Counted from the stretch's first letter, positions 17,390 to 26,952 are shown. The stretch is 58,571 bases of DNA from Desulfovibrio sp. (GCA_024683955.1 JAIKXS010000031.1:1-58571), one strand, 5' to 3'. Notes: generated from the sequence alone by a model not told the origin. Made by a program: numbers and translations.

Positions 17390-18154
17390 ATGCGTACTCT
17401 TTTACTCATTCTTCTTGTTTGCAGCCTAGCGACAGGGTGTGCGAGCAAATACGGAACGTCCCACACAAATGTTCACTACTACAATGCCTGTTATGCTCCC
17501 ATCTCCAAACTTCGTGCCTCGGAGTACAACGTAGAAAAAACAACAGCCGGCGGAGCTGCTATCGGAGCCATTGGCGGTGCCCTTCTTGGTTTTCTCGCAA
17601 CAGGAAAAGCTGAGGGCGCTGTTGTGGGCGGCATAGCCGGCGCTGCAACGGGCGCAGTGGTCGGAAATATTTACGCTAAGAAGAAAAAGATTTCCGATGA
17701 CAATGCACGCATGGCTAGCTATCTGGAAGATATAGACGGGGACATCAGAAATCTTGATATAGTGAGCGCGTCCGCAAAGCAGTCTCTGCAGTGCTATGAC
17801 AGAGAGTTCAAGGAGCTGCTTCGTGCCATCCGCGAACGCCGTATCTCACGTATGGAGGCGGAAGATCGCTTTGGTGAAATTGCCTCTGGCCGCGATGAGG
17901 CCATTGCGCTTCTTGGAAACGCGGTGACGCATGGTCGCGATCTTGATCAGCAGTATGAATCGGCCTTTAGAGAGGAACGTAAAGCCATGCAAAGAAAGAA
18001 TGCACGTCCGGGAAGAGTTGCTCAGGTGGAGCGCAGAAAGCAGACATTCTCCACGAAAGTGAGCGATCTCGACCGACAGAAACGTGAGGCTCAAAATCGT
18101 TCTCTTGCAGATAAACAGCAGTTTTCAAAACGACTTGCCGAAATTGATGCCTGA
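17390..18154 (+). CDS. Glycine-zipper lipoprotein with coiled-coil region (possible TagQ-like anchor)
   Basis: The protein starts after TCTGGAGGAACC and has a lipoprotein signal (MRTLLLILLVCSLATGC, lipid Cys at 17). A glycine-zipper segment at about 52-97 alternates Gly/Ala (GGAAIGAIGGALLGFLATG, GGIAGAATGAVVGNIYA). The remaining 150 residues are charged, helical and coiled-coil-like. It leads the eleven-gene Srf-Tag cluster. In type VI loci TagQ is an outer-membrane lipoprotein that anchors TagR. The same job is conceivable because a TagR-like protein ends this cluster, but I cannot claim sequence homology. Length is 254 residues. Confidence 0.85.
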   Translation: MRTLLLILLVCSLATGCASKYGTSHTNVHYYNACYAPISKLRASEYNVEKTTAGGAAIGAIGGALLGFLATGKAEGAVVGGIAGAATGAVVGNIYAKKKKISDDNARMASYLEDIDGDIRNLDIVSASAKQSLQCYDREFKELLRAIRERRISRMEAEDRFGEIASGRDEAIALLGNAVTHGRDLDQQYESAFREERKAMQRKNARPGRVAQVERRKQTFSTKVSDLDRQKREAQNRSLADKQQFSKRLAEIDA

Positions 18155-18180
18155 TTTCTGCCTTTCGCGTGAGGTTAGCC

Positions 18181-18426
18181 ATGCAAAAGGAACGGACGAC
18201 AAGAATTCCTTGGACCTATATATTCGTGCTGCTTCTTCTGCTTCTGGCTGTATTCTGGGCTGTGTATGAGCTTAGGATTCAGGCTGAAGAGCGGGAGGCA
18301 GCCCTGCTTCTTGAAAAAACACGTCTTGAAGAGCGGCTGCGTACTGAGGAGGCGCGTCTTGAATTTCTGCGCTCTCTTCTTTCCCTTTCGCCTTGTGAGG
18401 CAAAAGCACGATGGGCCAAACCGTAG
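18181..18426 (+). CDS. Small single-pass membrane protein with coiled coil
   Basis: An 81-residue protein with one strongly hydrophobic segment (YIFVLLLLLLAVFWAVY, about 12-28). A charged amphipathic helix follows (about 30-65, EEREAALLLEKTRLEERLRTEE), then the short tail SPCEAKARWAKP. The start at 18181 is six bases after GAGG; a GTG four codons upstream is less likely. The predicted topology is a short cytoplasmic N-terminus with the coiled coil in the periplasm, or the reverse. I do not recognise the family. It overlaps a possible ATG of the SrfA-like gene and is probably co-translated with it. Confidence 0.75.
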   Translation: MQKERTTRIPWTYIFVLLLLLLAVFWAVYELRIQAEEREAALLLEKTRLEERLRTEEARLEFLRSLLSLSPCEAKARWAKP

Positions 18427-18434
18427 GGGGCGTT

Positions 18435-19673
18435 ATGCGGACAACCTTGATTCGTACAGTCTCCCGGGCAGAGATCAACGCCTTGGCCTACCAGGGTATT
18501 TTGCCGAGTGAATGTCATCCGCAAATCACATCGCTCCTACAGAGTGTGTGCGGGGAAGAAGCGGCAGGACTTCTTGCCGAGCCCGTCTCAAATAGCCGTC
18601 AGGGTTTCGTTGACTGGTATGTTCCTTTCGAAGGGACAGTGCGGCGTTACACCGATCTGCCGCCTGACGAAAAGGAGCGGGCCTGCGCAACGTTTCGCAC
18701 CGTAGCTGAAAAGGCTCTTGCGGAAGCGGAAAACCTCATGGCCTCGGCCGATCCTCAAAAGGTGACCCGCGGGCATCTTTTGAAACTTGCCTTGTGTTAT
18801 CCATCGGAAGAGGATCTTTATCTCGTGGGGGACCATGTTTGCGTCACGTGCTGGGGCTTTGGGCCGGGGACAAACGGTGCCGAGAGCCAGATGCTATATG
18901 ATCTGCGTTTAAAAAATCCTCCAAAACCTCCGGTGGCCATGGCGGCTGAGTCAGGTGGAAAGGCAGGGGAACAGGTCCCTGTCGTTCTCACGCCCGCGTC
19001 AAGATCTTTTGGTTGTCTTTCCTGGCTTCCTCTGCTGTTTCTTTTTCTTTTGCTGCTTCTGCTTCTATTTTGTGATTTTGGTCCTCTAAAGGCACTTTCG
19101 GGCAAAAGTCTCATGCAGATGCCGCCGATTTTTTACGAGGACCTACCGATGGGAGACCTTGAAGAACGCAGAAAAATGGCGGAGAACGAGCGCCAGATGC
19201 TAGAAGAAAAACTTCTTGCCCATCTTTCCCAGTGCCGCTTGCCGAAAAAAGCTGAGGAAGCGTTGACACAGGCGGCTAACGGTGTCCCCGGGAAGAATGT
19301 TGAGGAACTTGCCATTCCACAGAATGTGCAGGATACCTCCTTTCTTATGGGGCGATGGCTCTGTGCAACGGGGCTTTTTAACTCCAAGACTCAGGAACCG
19401 GTCCAGGTTGAATTTGTATTTGACCGCGATGGAAAGGGGGTCGGCACAATTTTCGAAAAGCACGATGTGTGTACGGGTCTTGCACACGCCGCTCTTGAGG
19501 ACGGCGATCTTCGCATAACCCACGAAAAACTTCTTTGCCAGAAAAGCGGTGCTCTTTATAACGCGAACACTATTCTCTGCCACAAGAACGAACTTGGAAA
19601 AACAGCGTGTCACGGAAAAAATCTCGACGGAGAGCCGTGGAACGCTGTCTTTTTGAAAATTCGAGAAGAGTAG
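18435..19673 (+). CDS. SrfA-like protein, single membrane segment, C-terminal Cys-rich domain
   Basis: The start at 18435 lies behind TAGGGGGCGTT; another ATG at 18411 overlaps the upstream gene. The cytoplasmic N-terminus (about 1-190) has VDWYVPFEGTVRRYTDLP and LYLVGDHVCVTCWGFG, which resemble the SrfA family as I remember it. A very hydrophobic Leu-rich helix follows (about 197-217), then a helical stretch. The C-terminal domain (from about 305, FLMGRWLCATGL ... VCTGLAH ... CHGKNLDG) is probably periplasmic and carries several Cys. A related domain ends the next protein. SrfA, SrfB and SrfC form an operon in Salmonella, and srfB and srfC follow here, which supports the call. Function is unknown. 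Confidence 0.6.
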   Translation: MRTTLIRTVSRAEINALAYQGILPSECHPQITSLLQSVCGEEAAGLLAEPVSNSRQGFVDWYVPFEGTVRRYTDLPPDEKERACATFRTVAEKALAEAENLMASADPQKVTRGHLLKLALCYPSEEDLYLVGDHVCVTCWGFGPGTNGAESQMLYDLRLKNPPKPPVAMAAESGGKAGEQVPVVLTPASRSFGCLSWLPLLFLFLLLLLLLFCDFGPLKALSGKSLMQMPPIFYEDLPMGDLEERRKMAENERQMLEEKLLAHLSQCRLPKKAEEALTQAANGVPGKNVEELAIPQNVQDTSFLMGRWLCATGLFNSKTQEPVQVEFVFDRDGKGVGTIFEKHDVCTGLAHAALEDGDLRITHEKLLCQKSGALYNANTILCHKNELGKTACHGKNLDGEPWNAVFLKIREE

Positions 19674-19725
19674 GCAGGGGGACTCTGATATGGCTCTTTT
19701 TTCTATTTATTCTTTCAGGTGCTCT

Positions 19726-21090
19726 ATGCAACGGAATTTGTCTCGTTCACCATTTCTCTTCACTGCACTTCTTCTTTGCGCCCTTCTTTTTTTCTCCGGC
19801 GTAAATGCGGAACCGCTTTCCTCATCCACATCGCAATCCCCCGAGCAGTACGGGTTAAGCAATGCCCCGGTGACGACACCGGGACTGCACCAAGAGCCGG
19901 TACGGGAGGGCACCGGACGGGTCCTTATTGTACCGGGAGGCCGGCGTATTGATCCCTGGAAGGTTGTTCCGGAGGGCTGGGTTGTTGCCGATGACGGCTC
20001 CCTTCTCTCAGAGGAAGGCGTCATTTTTCGTCGTAATGGTGACGTTGAACTGCCCTTTGGTTCCCTGCCAGAAGGCTATAGGGAAGAAAATGGTGTCATT
20101 GTGACGCCTGAGGGCTTTCGGCTTGCGAAGGCTGAGAAGGAAACACCAGGAATTGACCCGAAAGGCGAATCTGTTCTCCCCGAGGGAAGCATCCTTTTGC
20201 CCGACGGGACAATCAAGTCTCCCGATGGCCGTATTCTCACCCCCGAAGGTGCTGTTTTGAAAACACCTGAGGAAGCGGCATCCGGGCCCTCTGGTACGGA
20301 ACATCCTCAGATTGCTCCGGGGAAAGAAGATGTCGTACTTGCCCCGACCACGAGCCATGAAACGCCGGTTTCACCCAATGTTCTTTTGCCTAGATCTTCG
20401 TCGTCAGCAGGGGAGGTCCCCGCCGGAGGCATTCAACCCGAACCAGGCGTTCAGCTTTGGAGCATGCTTCCTCTTTCCGATGTGCCGGGTAAGGAAGACA
20501 ATACTCCCCGGAAAAAGGAAGAATCTGGGGAAAAACAGAAGAAACCGGATATGAAGAAGGAGAAGCCCGCCAAGGAGGCGCAGGGAAAGGATCCCCGGAA
20601 GGAAACCCCGAAGCAGCCCCCAAGGGAACCCAAGAAAGAACGGCCGAAGCCTGAAAAAAAGCAGCCAGTCAAGTCGAGGATCGGTGATGAGTTGCGTATT
20701 CCCCCCGAATCCGTGAAAACAGGAAACCTCGATTTTCTTGAGGGCTGCTGGCAGGGAACAAGACCGGAATATTATTCAAAAAGAACTATTAAGGAGTGCT
20801 TCTGCTTCGGCGCAAACGGCAAAAACGGCAAGCGTCGGGTTATTGACCCCCAGGGTAACAGGCGCTGCGTCGGTGCAACCAGAGCAAGACTCGACACGAA
20901 TGGCGTCCTCCATGTTTTTTCCCAGGGGGCTGTCTGTTCTGACGGTGAGCGCTGGGGGCAGGCTGAAATGACCTGCCGCGGGAAGGGGCAGAGGACTCCC
21001 TGCTCATGGGTCTTCAAAGACGCTAACGGTGGCAGGCAGTCCTACGAAATCCCCTTTGTCCGGGTGCAGTCGTGCGGACGGAAACGATAG
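19726..21090 (+). CDS. Secreted repeat/linker protein sharing the SrfA-like C-terminal domain
   Basis: A signal peptide (MQRNLSRSPFLFTALLLCALLFFSGVNA) supports the start at 19726. An in-frame ATG at 19690 has AGGGGGA nine bases upstream and may be used instead. The mature protein begins with short degenerate repeats around PEG and DG turns (PEGSILLPDGTIKSPDG, RILTPEGAVL) at about 70-175. A Pro/Lys/Glu-rich flexible linker at about 255-325 suits spanning the periplasm or peptidoglycan. The C-terminal domain of about 110 residues has FLEGCWQGT and at least seven Cys. That domain resembles the end of the preceding SrfA-like protein. No enzyme motif is seen. Confidence 0.75.
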   Translation: MQRNLSRSPFLFTALLLCALLFFSGVNAEPLSSSTSQSPEQYGLSNAPVTTPGLHQEPVREGTGRVLIVPGGRRIDPWKVVPEGWVVADDGSLLSEEGVIFRRNGDVELPFGSLPEGYREENGVIVTPEGFRLAKAEKETPGIDPKGESVLPEGSILLPDGTIKSPDGRILTPEGAVLKTPEEAASGPSGTEHPQIAPGKEDVVLAPTTSHETPVSPNVLLPRSSSSAGEVPAGGIQPEPGVQLWSMLPLSDVPGKEDNTPRKKEESGEKQKKPDMKKEKPAKEAQGKDPRKETPKQPPREPKKERPKPEKKQPVKSRIGDELRIPPESVKTGNLDFLEGCWQGTRPEYYSKRTIKECFCFGANGKNGKRRVIDPQGNRRCVGATRARLDTNGVLHVFSQGAVCSDGERWGQAEMTCRGKGQRTPCSWVFKDANGGRQSYEIPFVRVQSCGRKR

Positions 21091-21114
21091 CCAATTTTTC
21101 TGCGCGGAGACGAG

Positions 21115-24100
21115 ATGTTTTATCCTAAATATAATGATCGTATCAGTTTGATTCCAGGCGGCTGCCCGCAACTTCTCGATTTTGTTCTGGATATGGATTC
21201 CCTTGAACGCATGCGTCGCAGTTTTGAGGAGCGGAAGTCCACTGGTCCAGACGGCGGCCCCGTGACCAGACTTTTTCCTCTGCGCGAAGAGGATGGCGAA
21301 CTCGTCGACGTATTTGATCACAAGCCGCCAGTCGGCGATCCGTATACTCTGGATGCCAGAAAGACGTTGCAGCCCTGGCTTTCTCGCTGGATTCCCGTTC
21401 CGTTTCTACGGGAACGGGAGCAGGCATGGGATGACGGCGTGAAGCGTGTCGACGCAGGTCCTTCCAACTGGGCCAGGGCCCGTCTTGTGTCTGACAGCGA
21501 AAATTCATCTCTTCTGCGAATTGTCATTGCCTTCGATATGCAGGTTGAACAGGGGGGGGAGAATCTTCCCTATGCGGCCCTCTCACCCGAGGATGTGGAC
21601 GCGCACTCCCAGTTTAGACTGTCCTGGCAGTGTCGGGACAACGGTTGGTTTTTAAACGAGGCCTGGGTCAATGACTGGCTGCACGAAATATGGACTGAGT
21701 CTCTGAAATCGCAGAAAAAACAGAGTGACGCAGACGAGGGCCCCTACCTGGAGCATCTTGCGAGCTACCTCACGGTTCTGGAACTGCTTGATATAGCTAT
21801 TCATGACGCTAAGGTCTACGTGATCAATCCCGAGAAACTTGTACCTATCGATGTGGATTTTGTGCTTGACATTGGCAATTCCCGCACGACCGGAATTCTT
21901 GTGGAGACGAGGGCGCAAAGCGTTACGAATCTCAATAATAGCTACCTCTTGCAGTTGCGCGATATGGATGAGCCTGAGAATGTCTATACGGATCCCTTTG
22001 AAACACGTGTTGAATTTTCGGAAATAGCCTTTGGTAACGAGGTATACAGCCGGCGGAGCGGCCGGCGGACACCTGCGTTCGTTTTTCCGTCCCCCGTGCG
22101 CATAGGTCCCGAGGCGGCACGCCTCTCGACGCAGTCCGTATGCGCGGAAGGGGCCACAGGCATGAGTAGTCCCAAACGGTATCTTTGGGACGAACGGGAC
22201 TGGCAGCAGAGCTGGCGGTTTAACACTAAAGGAAATGGCGAGCCGTATGTCACGCGTGGTCCTCTTGCACAGGCCGTCAATTCCAGTGGCACGCCCCTTT
22301 GCTGCATGGATGATCCTCTCTTCAAAAGAAATAAAATCTTACGCAAACAGGAAAGCGAATGCGCTTTTGAATCTCTTTTTACCCGTTCCTCTCTGATGAT
22401 GTTCCTCCTTTTGGAAGTCATTCAACAAGCGCTTCTGACCATCAATCTGCCAGGACAGCGGCTTCGTCGTGAATCTCCCGATGTGCCGCGCAGGCTCCGC
22501 CAGATCATTTTTACGGTGCCGAGCGGAATGCCGCTTGCCGAGCAGCGTATTTACAGGCGCTGGTCCCACTGGGCCGTGCGTGTTCTATGGGAGACACTCG
22601 GCTGGAAGCAGTATTACGTGAAGAATCCTGCCGTTTGGCCGAAGGAACTCGCGCACGAGTACAGGAGAAGCCCAAGTGTCCGTTGCAATTGGGATGAAGC
22701 TACCTGTACACAGCTTGTCTATATCTACAATGAGATAAGCCGCAAGTTTCAGGGGGATGCCCAGGCGTTTTGTTCCTTGCAGGGCAAGAGACGGGCTAGG
22801 TATGAGAACAAACCCTGCCTTAGGGTTGCGACCATTGATATCGGGGGAGGTACAACTGATCTCTCCATCACGACGTTTAAACTCGACAGTGGCGCGGGTG
22901 CGTCCGTCAGAATGGTGCCTCAATCCGAGTTCCATGACGGATTCAGTCTTGCGGGGGATGATGTGCTCTGCCACGTTGTGCGCAATCTTGTGCTGGAGGG
23001 GCTGGGACGGGCCATGGCCTCTGTCGGCATACAGGATGTGCGAAGAGCCCTTGGGACACTTTTTGGGCGAGATGTGATCGACAGCACCCAGGAGAGCAGA
23101 AATTTACGGATGCAGTTTATCCGCCAAGTGGCGGTGCCTGTGGCTTTGACCATTCTTTCAGTCTATGAAAAGACGGATTTGCGGGCTGGAAGCGCAACGC
23201 TGTCCTGCACCATAGGGGATTGTTTTGAGAGGGCGGGAGATTCGCGGGTGAGTGGTGAGGAAGATGGTTCCGGCGTGAATCTTCCAGGTCCGCGTTTCCC
23301 ACGACCAAACGCGGCAGCGCTCAACTATGTGCAGGATTACGTACTGAAGCACGGAAACGGGACCGAGTTTGATGTTCTCTCAGTTCCCCTTGAAATCAAC
23401 GCCCGCAGGGTAGATGAGACCATACGTTCGGTTCTCAAGGATATTCTTGCCAATGTTTCCGAGGTCATTTCACGTTATGACTGTGATGTCCTGCTCCTTA
23501 CGGGGCGGCCGAGCAGCTGGCCTGCTGTTGAGGATATGATAACGTCGTTTTTGCCTGTTGCGCCGGATCGAATTTTTCCCATGGGCAAATACCGCGTTGG
23601 CAGCTGGTATCCATTCTCGGATGCGCTGGGCACCGTTACGGATCCGAAAACAACGGTGGTTGTCGGAGCCATACTGTGTGCCCTTGCCGAAGGTCAGCTT
23701 GAAGGTTTTTCCTTTGATCCCTCAAAGCTCTCTCTTACTTCGACCGCACGTTATATCGGTGAAATGGAACTGAACGGCCAGATCAGGAACGCCAAGGTGT
23801 GGTTTGACGTAAATGTTGATTCACCCGAGGGCGCGGAACTCTCGAAAACGATATCTTTTGGTGGTCCAATTGCGGTTGGTTTTCGTCAGCTCAATGTTGA
23901 ACGCTGGACAACCACCCGTTTTTACCTTCTTGAATTCGTCAATGAGGACGTGCGTCATAAGTACGCTCAGGGGTTGCCTTTTTCCGTGACACTTGAGCTC
24001 CGGGTGGCCGAACTTGATGAGGATAGCCGTTCAACGGATTCGGATCGTGACGAGGGCGAATTTACCATTACTGAAGTGCTGGATTCTGCGCAGAATCCTG

Positions 24101-24183
24101 TGCAGAATGCCCTTGAAATTCGTCTGCAGACGTTGCCAAGGGACGAAGGCTTTTGGCTTGATACTGGCATTGTCTACGCGTGA
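21115..24183 (+). CDS. srfB: SrfB-family protein, actin/Hsp70-fold ATPase
   Basis: The 1022-residue product matches the virulence-associated SrfB family in length and landmarks, including VPFLRERE and GPSNWARARLV in the N-terminal part. Two nucleotide-binding signatures of the actin/Hsp70 fold are clear: FVLDIGNSRTTGILVE near residue 247 and VATIDIGGGTTDLSITTF near residue 570. DCDVLLLTGRPSSWPAV near 790 fits the adenosine motif. No signal peptide or membrane helix is present, so it should act in the cytoplasm, possibly as an assembling or switch ATPase. The start at 21115 follows GCGGAGACGAG. Its stop lies 8 bases before the srfC ATG. The biochemical role of SrfB is not established. Confidence 0.85.
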   Translation: MFYPKYNDRISLIPGGCPQLLDFVLDMDSLERMRRSFEERKSTGPDGGPVTRLFPLREEDGELVDVFDHKPPVGDPYTLDARKTLQPWLSRWIPVPFLREREQAWDDGVKRVDAGPSNWARARLVSDSENSSLLRIVIAFDMQVEQGGENLPYAALSPEDVDAHSQFRLSWQCRDNGWFLNEAWVNDWLHEIWTESLKSQKKQSDADEGPYLEHLASYLTVLELLDIAIHDAKVYVINPEKLVPIDVDFVLDIGNSRTTGILVETRAQSVTNLNNSYLLQLRDMDEPENVYTDPFETRVEFSEIAFGNEVYSRRSGRRTPAFVFPSPVRIGPEAARLSTQSVCAEGATGMSSPKRYLWDERDWQQSWRFNTKGNGEPYVTRGPLAQAVNSSGTPLCCMDDPLFKRNKILRKQESECAFESLFTRSSLMMFLLLEVIQQALLTINLPGQRLRRESPDVPRRLRQIIFTVPSGMPLAEQRIYRRWSHWAVRVLWETLGWKQYYVKNPAVWPKELAHEYRRSPSVRCNWDEATCTQLVYIYNEISRKFQGDAQAFCSLQGKRRARYENKPCLRVATIDIGGGTTDLSITTFKLDSGAGASVRMVPQSEFHDGFSLAGDDVLCHVVRNLVLEGLGRAMASVGIQDVRRALGTLFGRDVIDSTQESRNLRMQFIRQVAVPVALTILSVYEKTDLRAGSATLSCTIGDCFERAGDSRVSGEEDGSGVNLPGPRFPRPNAAALNYVQDYVLKHGNGTEFDVLSVPLEINARRVDETIRSVLKDILANVSEVISRYDCDVLLLTGRPSSWPAVEDMITSFLPVAPDRIFPMGKYRVGSWYPFSDALGTVTDPKTTVVVGAILCALAEGQLEGFSFDPSKLSLTSTARYIGEMELNGQIRNAKVWFDVNVDSPEGAELSKTISFGGPIAVGFRQLNVERWTTTRFYLLEFVNEDVRHKYAQGLPFSVTLELRVAELDEDSRSTDSDRDEGEFTITEVLDSAQNPVQNALEIRLQTLPRDEGFWLDTGIVYA

Positions 24184-24191
24184 GGTGGGGT

Positions 24192-26813
24192 ATGGGTTTA
24201 ACTGAAGAATGCGGAACACTGGTTTCAACCTGTGTCGAGGCCTCGGAGTGGGTCAGGCGAAACGCTGAGCTTGTGCACAACGAGGGGGAAGGACTGCTAA
24301 AGACCCTGCGTCACTCAAGGCGGCTTTTCTCACGCCTTGAAACGGCCTCGCGACGTAAAATGTGTGCAGGCGTCTTCGGCCCAAGCCAGGCCGGCAAGTC
24401 CTACCTGATTTCTGCTCTCGCCCGCGACAGTCGTGGATCACTTATGGCCCGCTTTGGCAGTGAGCTGCACGACTTCATACAGGAGATCAATCCTGAGGGC
24501 GGCAAGGAATCAACCGGTCTTGTAACACGTTTCACCATGACAACCCCTTCCGTGCTTCCTGAGGGAAATCCCGTACAGGTCAGGCTTCTGACGGAAACGG
24601 ATATCGTAAAAATCATTGCTAATACATACTTTGCCGACTGCGAGCACAAAGTCGATAATGTGAGCGATATAGATGCCACCCTTTCAGCTCTTGAAAAAAA
24701 GAAAGGATCCGGCGGTTCTCACATTGATCTGGATGCTCTCGAGGATTTACAGGAATATCTGAAAAGAGATTTTCTTTCAAAGGCTCGTGTGGCTCTTTTG
24801 CAGACCACGTACTGGGAGCGTGCCTTTCAGATTGGTCCCACGTTGGGCCTCGAGGACCGCATAGCCCTTTACGCGCTGATCTGGGATGAAGTCCCGCAGT
24901 TTACACATCTTCTCGGTATCTTGTTGCGTGCTCTTGAATCGCTGGGGCATCCGGATGTTGCCTACTGCCCCATTTCCGCCCTTATCCCCCGTGAAGGGAG
25001 CATTATTGATGTGGCAACCCTTGAAGGAATAGATGACGAGGATGCGGAATGCCTTGATGTCGTAACACCGGAGGGCAAAAGAGCCTCTCTTCAGCGTGCT
25101 GTTGTAACGGCCCTGACGGCCGAGCTTACCATCGTTATGGATCAAAAACCGGCCGACTATTTTGAGACAACGGACCTTCTTGATTTTCCCGGATACCGGT
25201 CACGTTACAAGATCGATGACATCAGGAAGGAACTGGAAAAGCCGGGAATGCTGAAAGAGATGTTTCTTCGAGGCAAGGTGGCGTATCTGTTTCAGCGGTA
25301 CTGTTTTGAACGAGAGCTTACAAGCATGCTCCTATGTATCGGGCCGAGCAATCAGGAAGTTCAGGACCTGCCGGGGGTGATCAATGATTGGGTTACCTCA
25401 ACGCATGGGGAGAAGCCCGACCTGCGCAGTGATCATCCGGTGTCGCTTTTTTTCATTCTGACCAAATTTGACATGGAGTTCGAGCAGAAAAAAGGTGCTC
25501 CATCTGTGGAGACTCGTTGGGATAACCGTCTGCATGCTTCTCTTCTTGATTTTTTCGGGAAACAGCACGACTGGCCAAAGTCCTGGGATTTGAAGGGGGG
25601 CTTCCGCAACTGCTTCCTTCTGCGCAATCCAAATTTCCGCTTTGACGCGATTCTGAACTACGACGCGGACGGACGCGAAGAGTCGGTCCGGGAGGAAATG
25701 AAGGATTACGTGGTCCAGCTTGAAACGGCCTTTATGCAAAGCAGCCTCGTGGCAGAGCATTTTCGTAATCCCAGAGAGGCCTGGGATGCCGCCATGCGAT
25801 TGAACGACGGTGGCATAAGCTACATCCGGGAGGCATTGAGTCCTCTTTGCGATCCCGAACTGAAGCAGGCTCAGCTTGCGCAGAGTATGCGGGAGGAGCA
25901 GGCGCGCCTCCATACGCGTCTTAAAGGTTTCTACCACTCTGACGACAGGGAGGAGGAACTGAAACGCAAATACGCGTTGATCAAACTTTTTTTTGCCCGG
26001 CTCGGCCGCCTTGAAAAAGAGCATCAGCGCATGGGAAAATTGTTGCGTGCCCTTACCATTTCCGACGCGGAAATCTATGAACTCCATCCCGAAGCCTTTA
26101 GGCGCTACCTTGAAGAACCGGAGATAACGACTAATACAGAAGAGACTGGTGGATCTCTTGACTTAAATCTCGACCTTGACTCCATCAATGTGGCGGACTG
26201 GAACCCCTTTGCCGAGCAGAACACAGGCTCTGACAAGGAGGAAGATCCTGCCTCGTCTCGTGATGAGGCGCTCTTTTTTGCTGATTATGTTATGTCCCAC
26301 TGGACAGACCGCCTGCACGCCATAGCGGATGATGTATTTCAGCAATCCTATTTTATGTTGTCGGCTCAGGAGTTCTCTGCTTTTGTGGGAGAACTGGCAA
26401 CAGGGGCGAAGCGCCTAGGGGTGCGGGAGGATATGCTTGACTCTTTCCGCAGGGCTTCAGCGTATGTGAATACACAGAAAGAAAGCATCGTCTGGCAACA
26501 GTCAAGCATGGCTGCGCATATCCTGAATTCCTATATTGATTGGCTTGGTTTTGACCCGCAGCGTAAGACGAAGGAGGAGCGGACGATCGCGGTCGGTCAG
26601 AGCCAGACGGTTGTCTTTGAGCCTCGTGAGGATGTCGAAGACGAGCTCCAACTCGGGGAGGAACGGCAGACCTATACGACAGTCTACTACAGGGACTGGT
26701 TTAACGCGCTCTATACGCTCCTTATAGGTAATGCGAGCTTTGATGGAGAACGGGAGGTCAATGTCGAGGAAAATTTAAAGCTTGGTGCTATTCTGAAGCA
26801 TTTTTCAGGCTAA
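24192..26813 (+). CDS. srfC: SrfC-family protein, dynamin-like large GTPase
   Basis: SrfC proteins are annotated as putative virulence effectors; their sequence is that of a large GTPase. The P-loop GVFGPSQAGKSY is near residues 60-70, followed by the family block INPEGGKESTGLVTRF. G3 is LLDFPGYRSRY near 330 and G4 is ILTKFDMEF near 423. The C-terminal half is helical and charged, with an acidic insert around 650-690, fitting a dynamin-like stalk. No membrane helix is seen. The ATG at 24192 lies six bases after GAGG; a GTG at 24180 overlaps srfB. The protein has 873 residues. With SrfB it probably forms the cytoplasmic NTPase core of the cluster. Confidence 0.85.
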   Translation: MGLTEECGTLVSTCVEASEWVRRNAELVHNEGEGLLKTLRHSRRLFSRLETASRRKMCAGVFGPSQAGKSYLISALARDSRGSLMARFGSELHDFIQEINPEGGKESTGLVTRFTMTTPSVLPEGNPVQVRLLTETDIVKIIANTYFADCEHKVDNVSDIDATLSALEKKKGSGGSHIDLDALEDLQEYLKRDFLSKARVALLQTTYWERAFQIGPTLGLEDRIALYALIWDEVPQFTHLLGILLRALESLGHPDVAYCPISALIPREGSIIDVATLEGIDDEDAECLDVVTPEGKRASLQRAVVTALTAELTIVMDQKPADYFETTDLLDFPGYRSRYKIDDIRKELEKPGMLKEMFLRGKVAYLFQRYCFERELTSMLLCIGPSNQEVQDLPGVINDWVTSTHGEKPDLRSDHPVSLFFILTKFDMEFEQKKGAPSVETRWDNRLHASLLDFFGKQHDWPKSWDLKGGFRNCFLLRNPNFRFDAILNYDADGREESVREEMKDYVVQLETAFMQSSLVAEHFRNPREAWDAAMRLNDGGISYIREALSPLCDPELKQAQLAQSMREEQARLHTRLKGFYHSDDREEELKRKYALIKLFFARLGRLEKEHQRMGKLLRALTISDAEIYELHPEAFRRYLEEPEITTNTEETGGSLDLNLDLDSINVADWNPFAEQNTGSDKEEDPASSRDEALFFADYVMSHWTDRLHAIADDVFQQSYFMLSAQEFSAFVGELATGAKRLGVREDMLDSFRRASAYVNTQKESIVWQQSSMAAHILNSYIDWLGFDPQRKTKEERTIAVGQSQTVVFEPREDVEDELQLGEERQTYTTVYYRDWFNALYTLLIGNASFDGEREVNVEENLKLGAILKHFSG

Positions 26814-26819
26814 GGACAT

Positions 26820-26852
26820 GCGCCGTGAGAGGACGGCGCTTTGTTGTTGTCC
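26820..26852 (+). terminator. Hairpin after srfC, possible weak terminator
   Basis: GCGCCGT pairs with ACGGCGC around a 6-base loop and is followed by TTTGTTGTTGT. The interrupted T-run suggests partial termination, which could lower expression of the downstream Sel1/vWA/Tag genes relative to srfABC. Confidence 0.45.
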
Positions 26853-26952
26853 TTTCCACATCGGCTTTTTTGAGCTTAACGGGACAACGGATTGCTGAGT
26901 AAGATGGAGGCGGCGTTTTTTTCGCCTTAGGGCATGAAATCGCTGAACGACG

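Noticed and set aside
17390-18154. Firm naming of the lipoprotein as TagQ
   Set aside because: Only position and lipoprotein nature support it; glycine zippers occur in many unrelated lipoproteins.
25398-26087. 229-codon antisense open frame within srfC
   Set aside because: It lies entirely inside a clearly coding GTPase gene and shows no recognisable domain.
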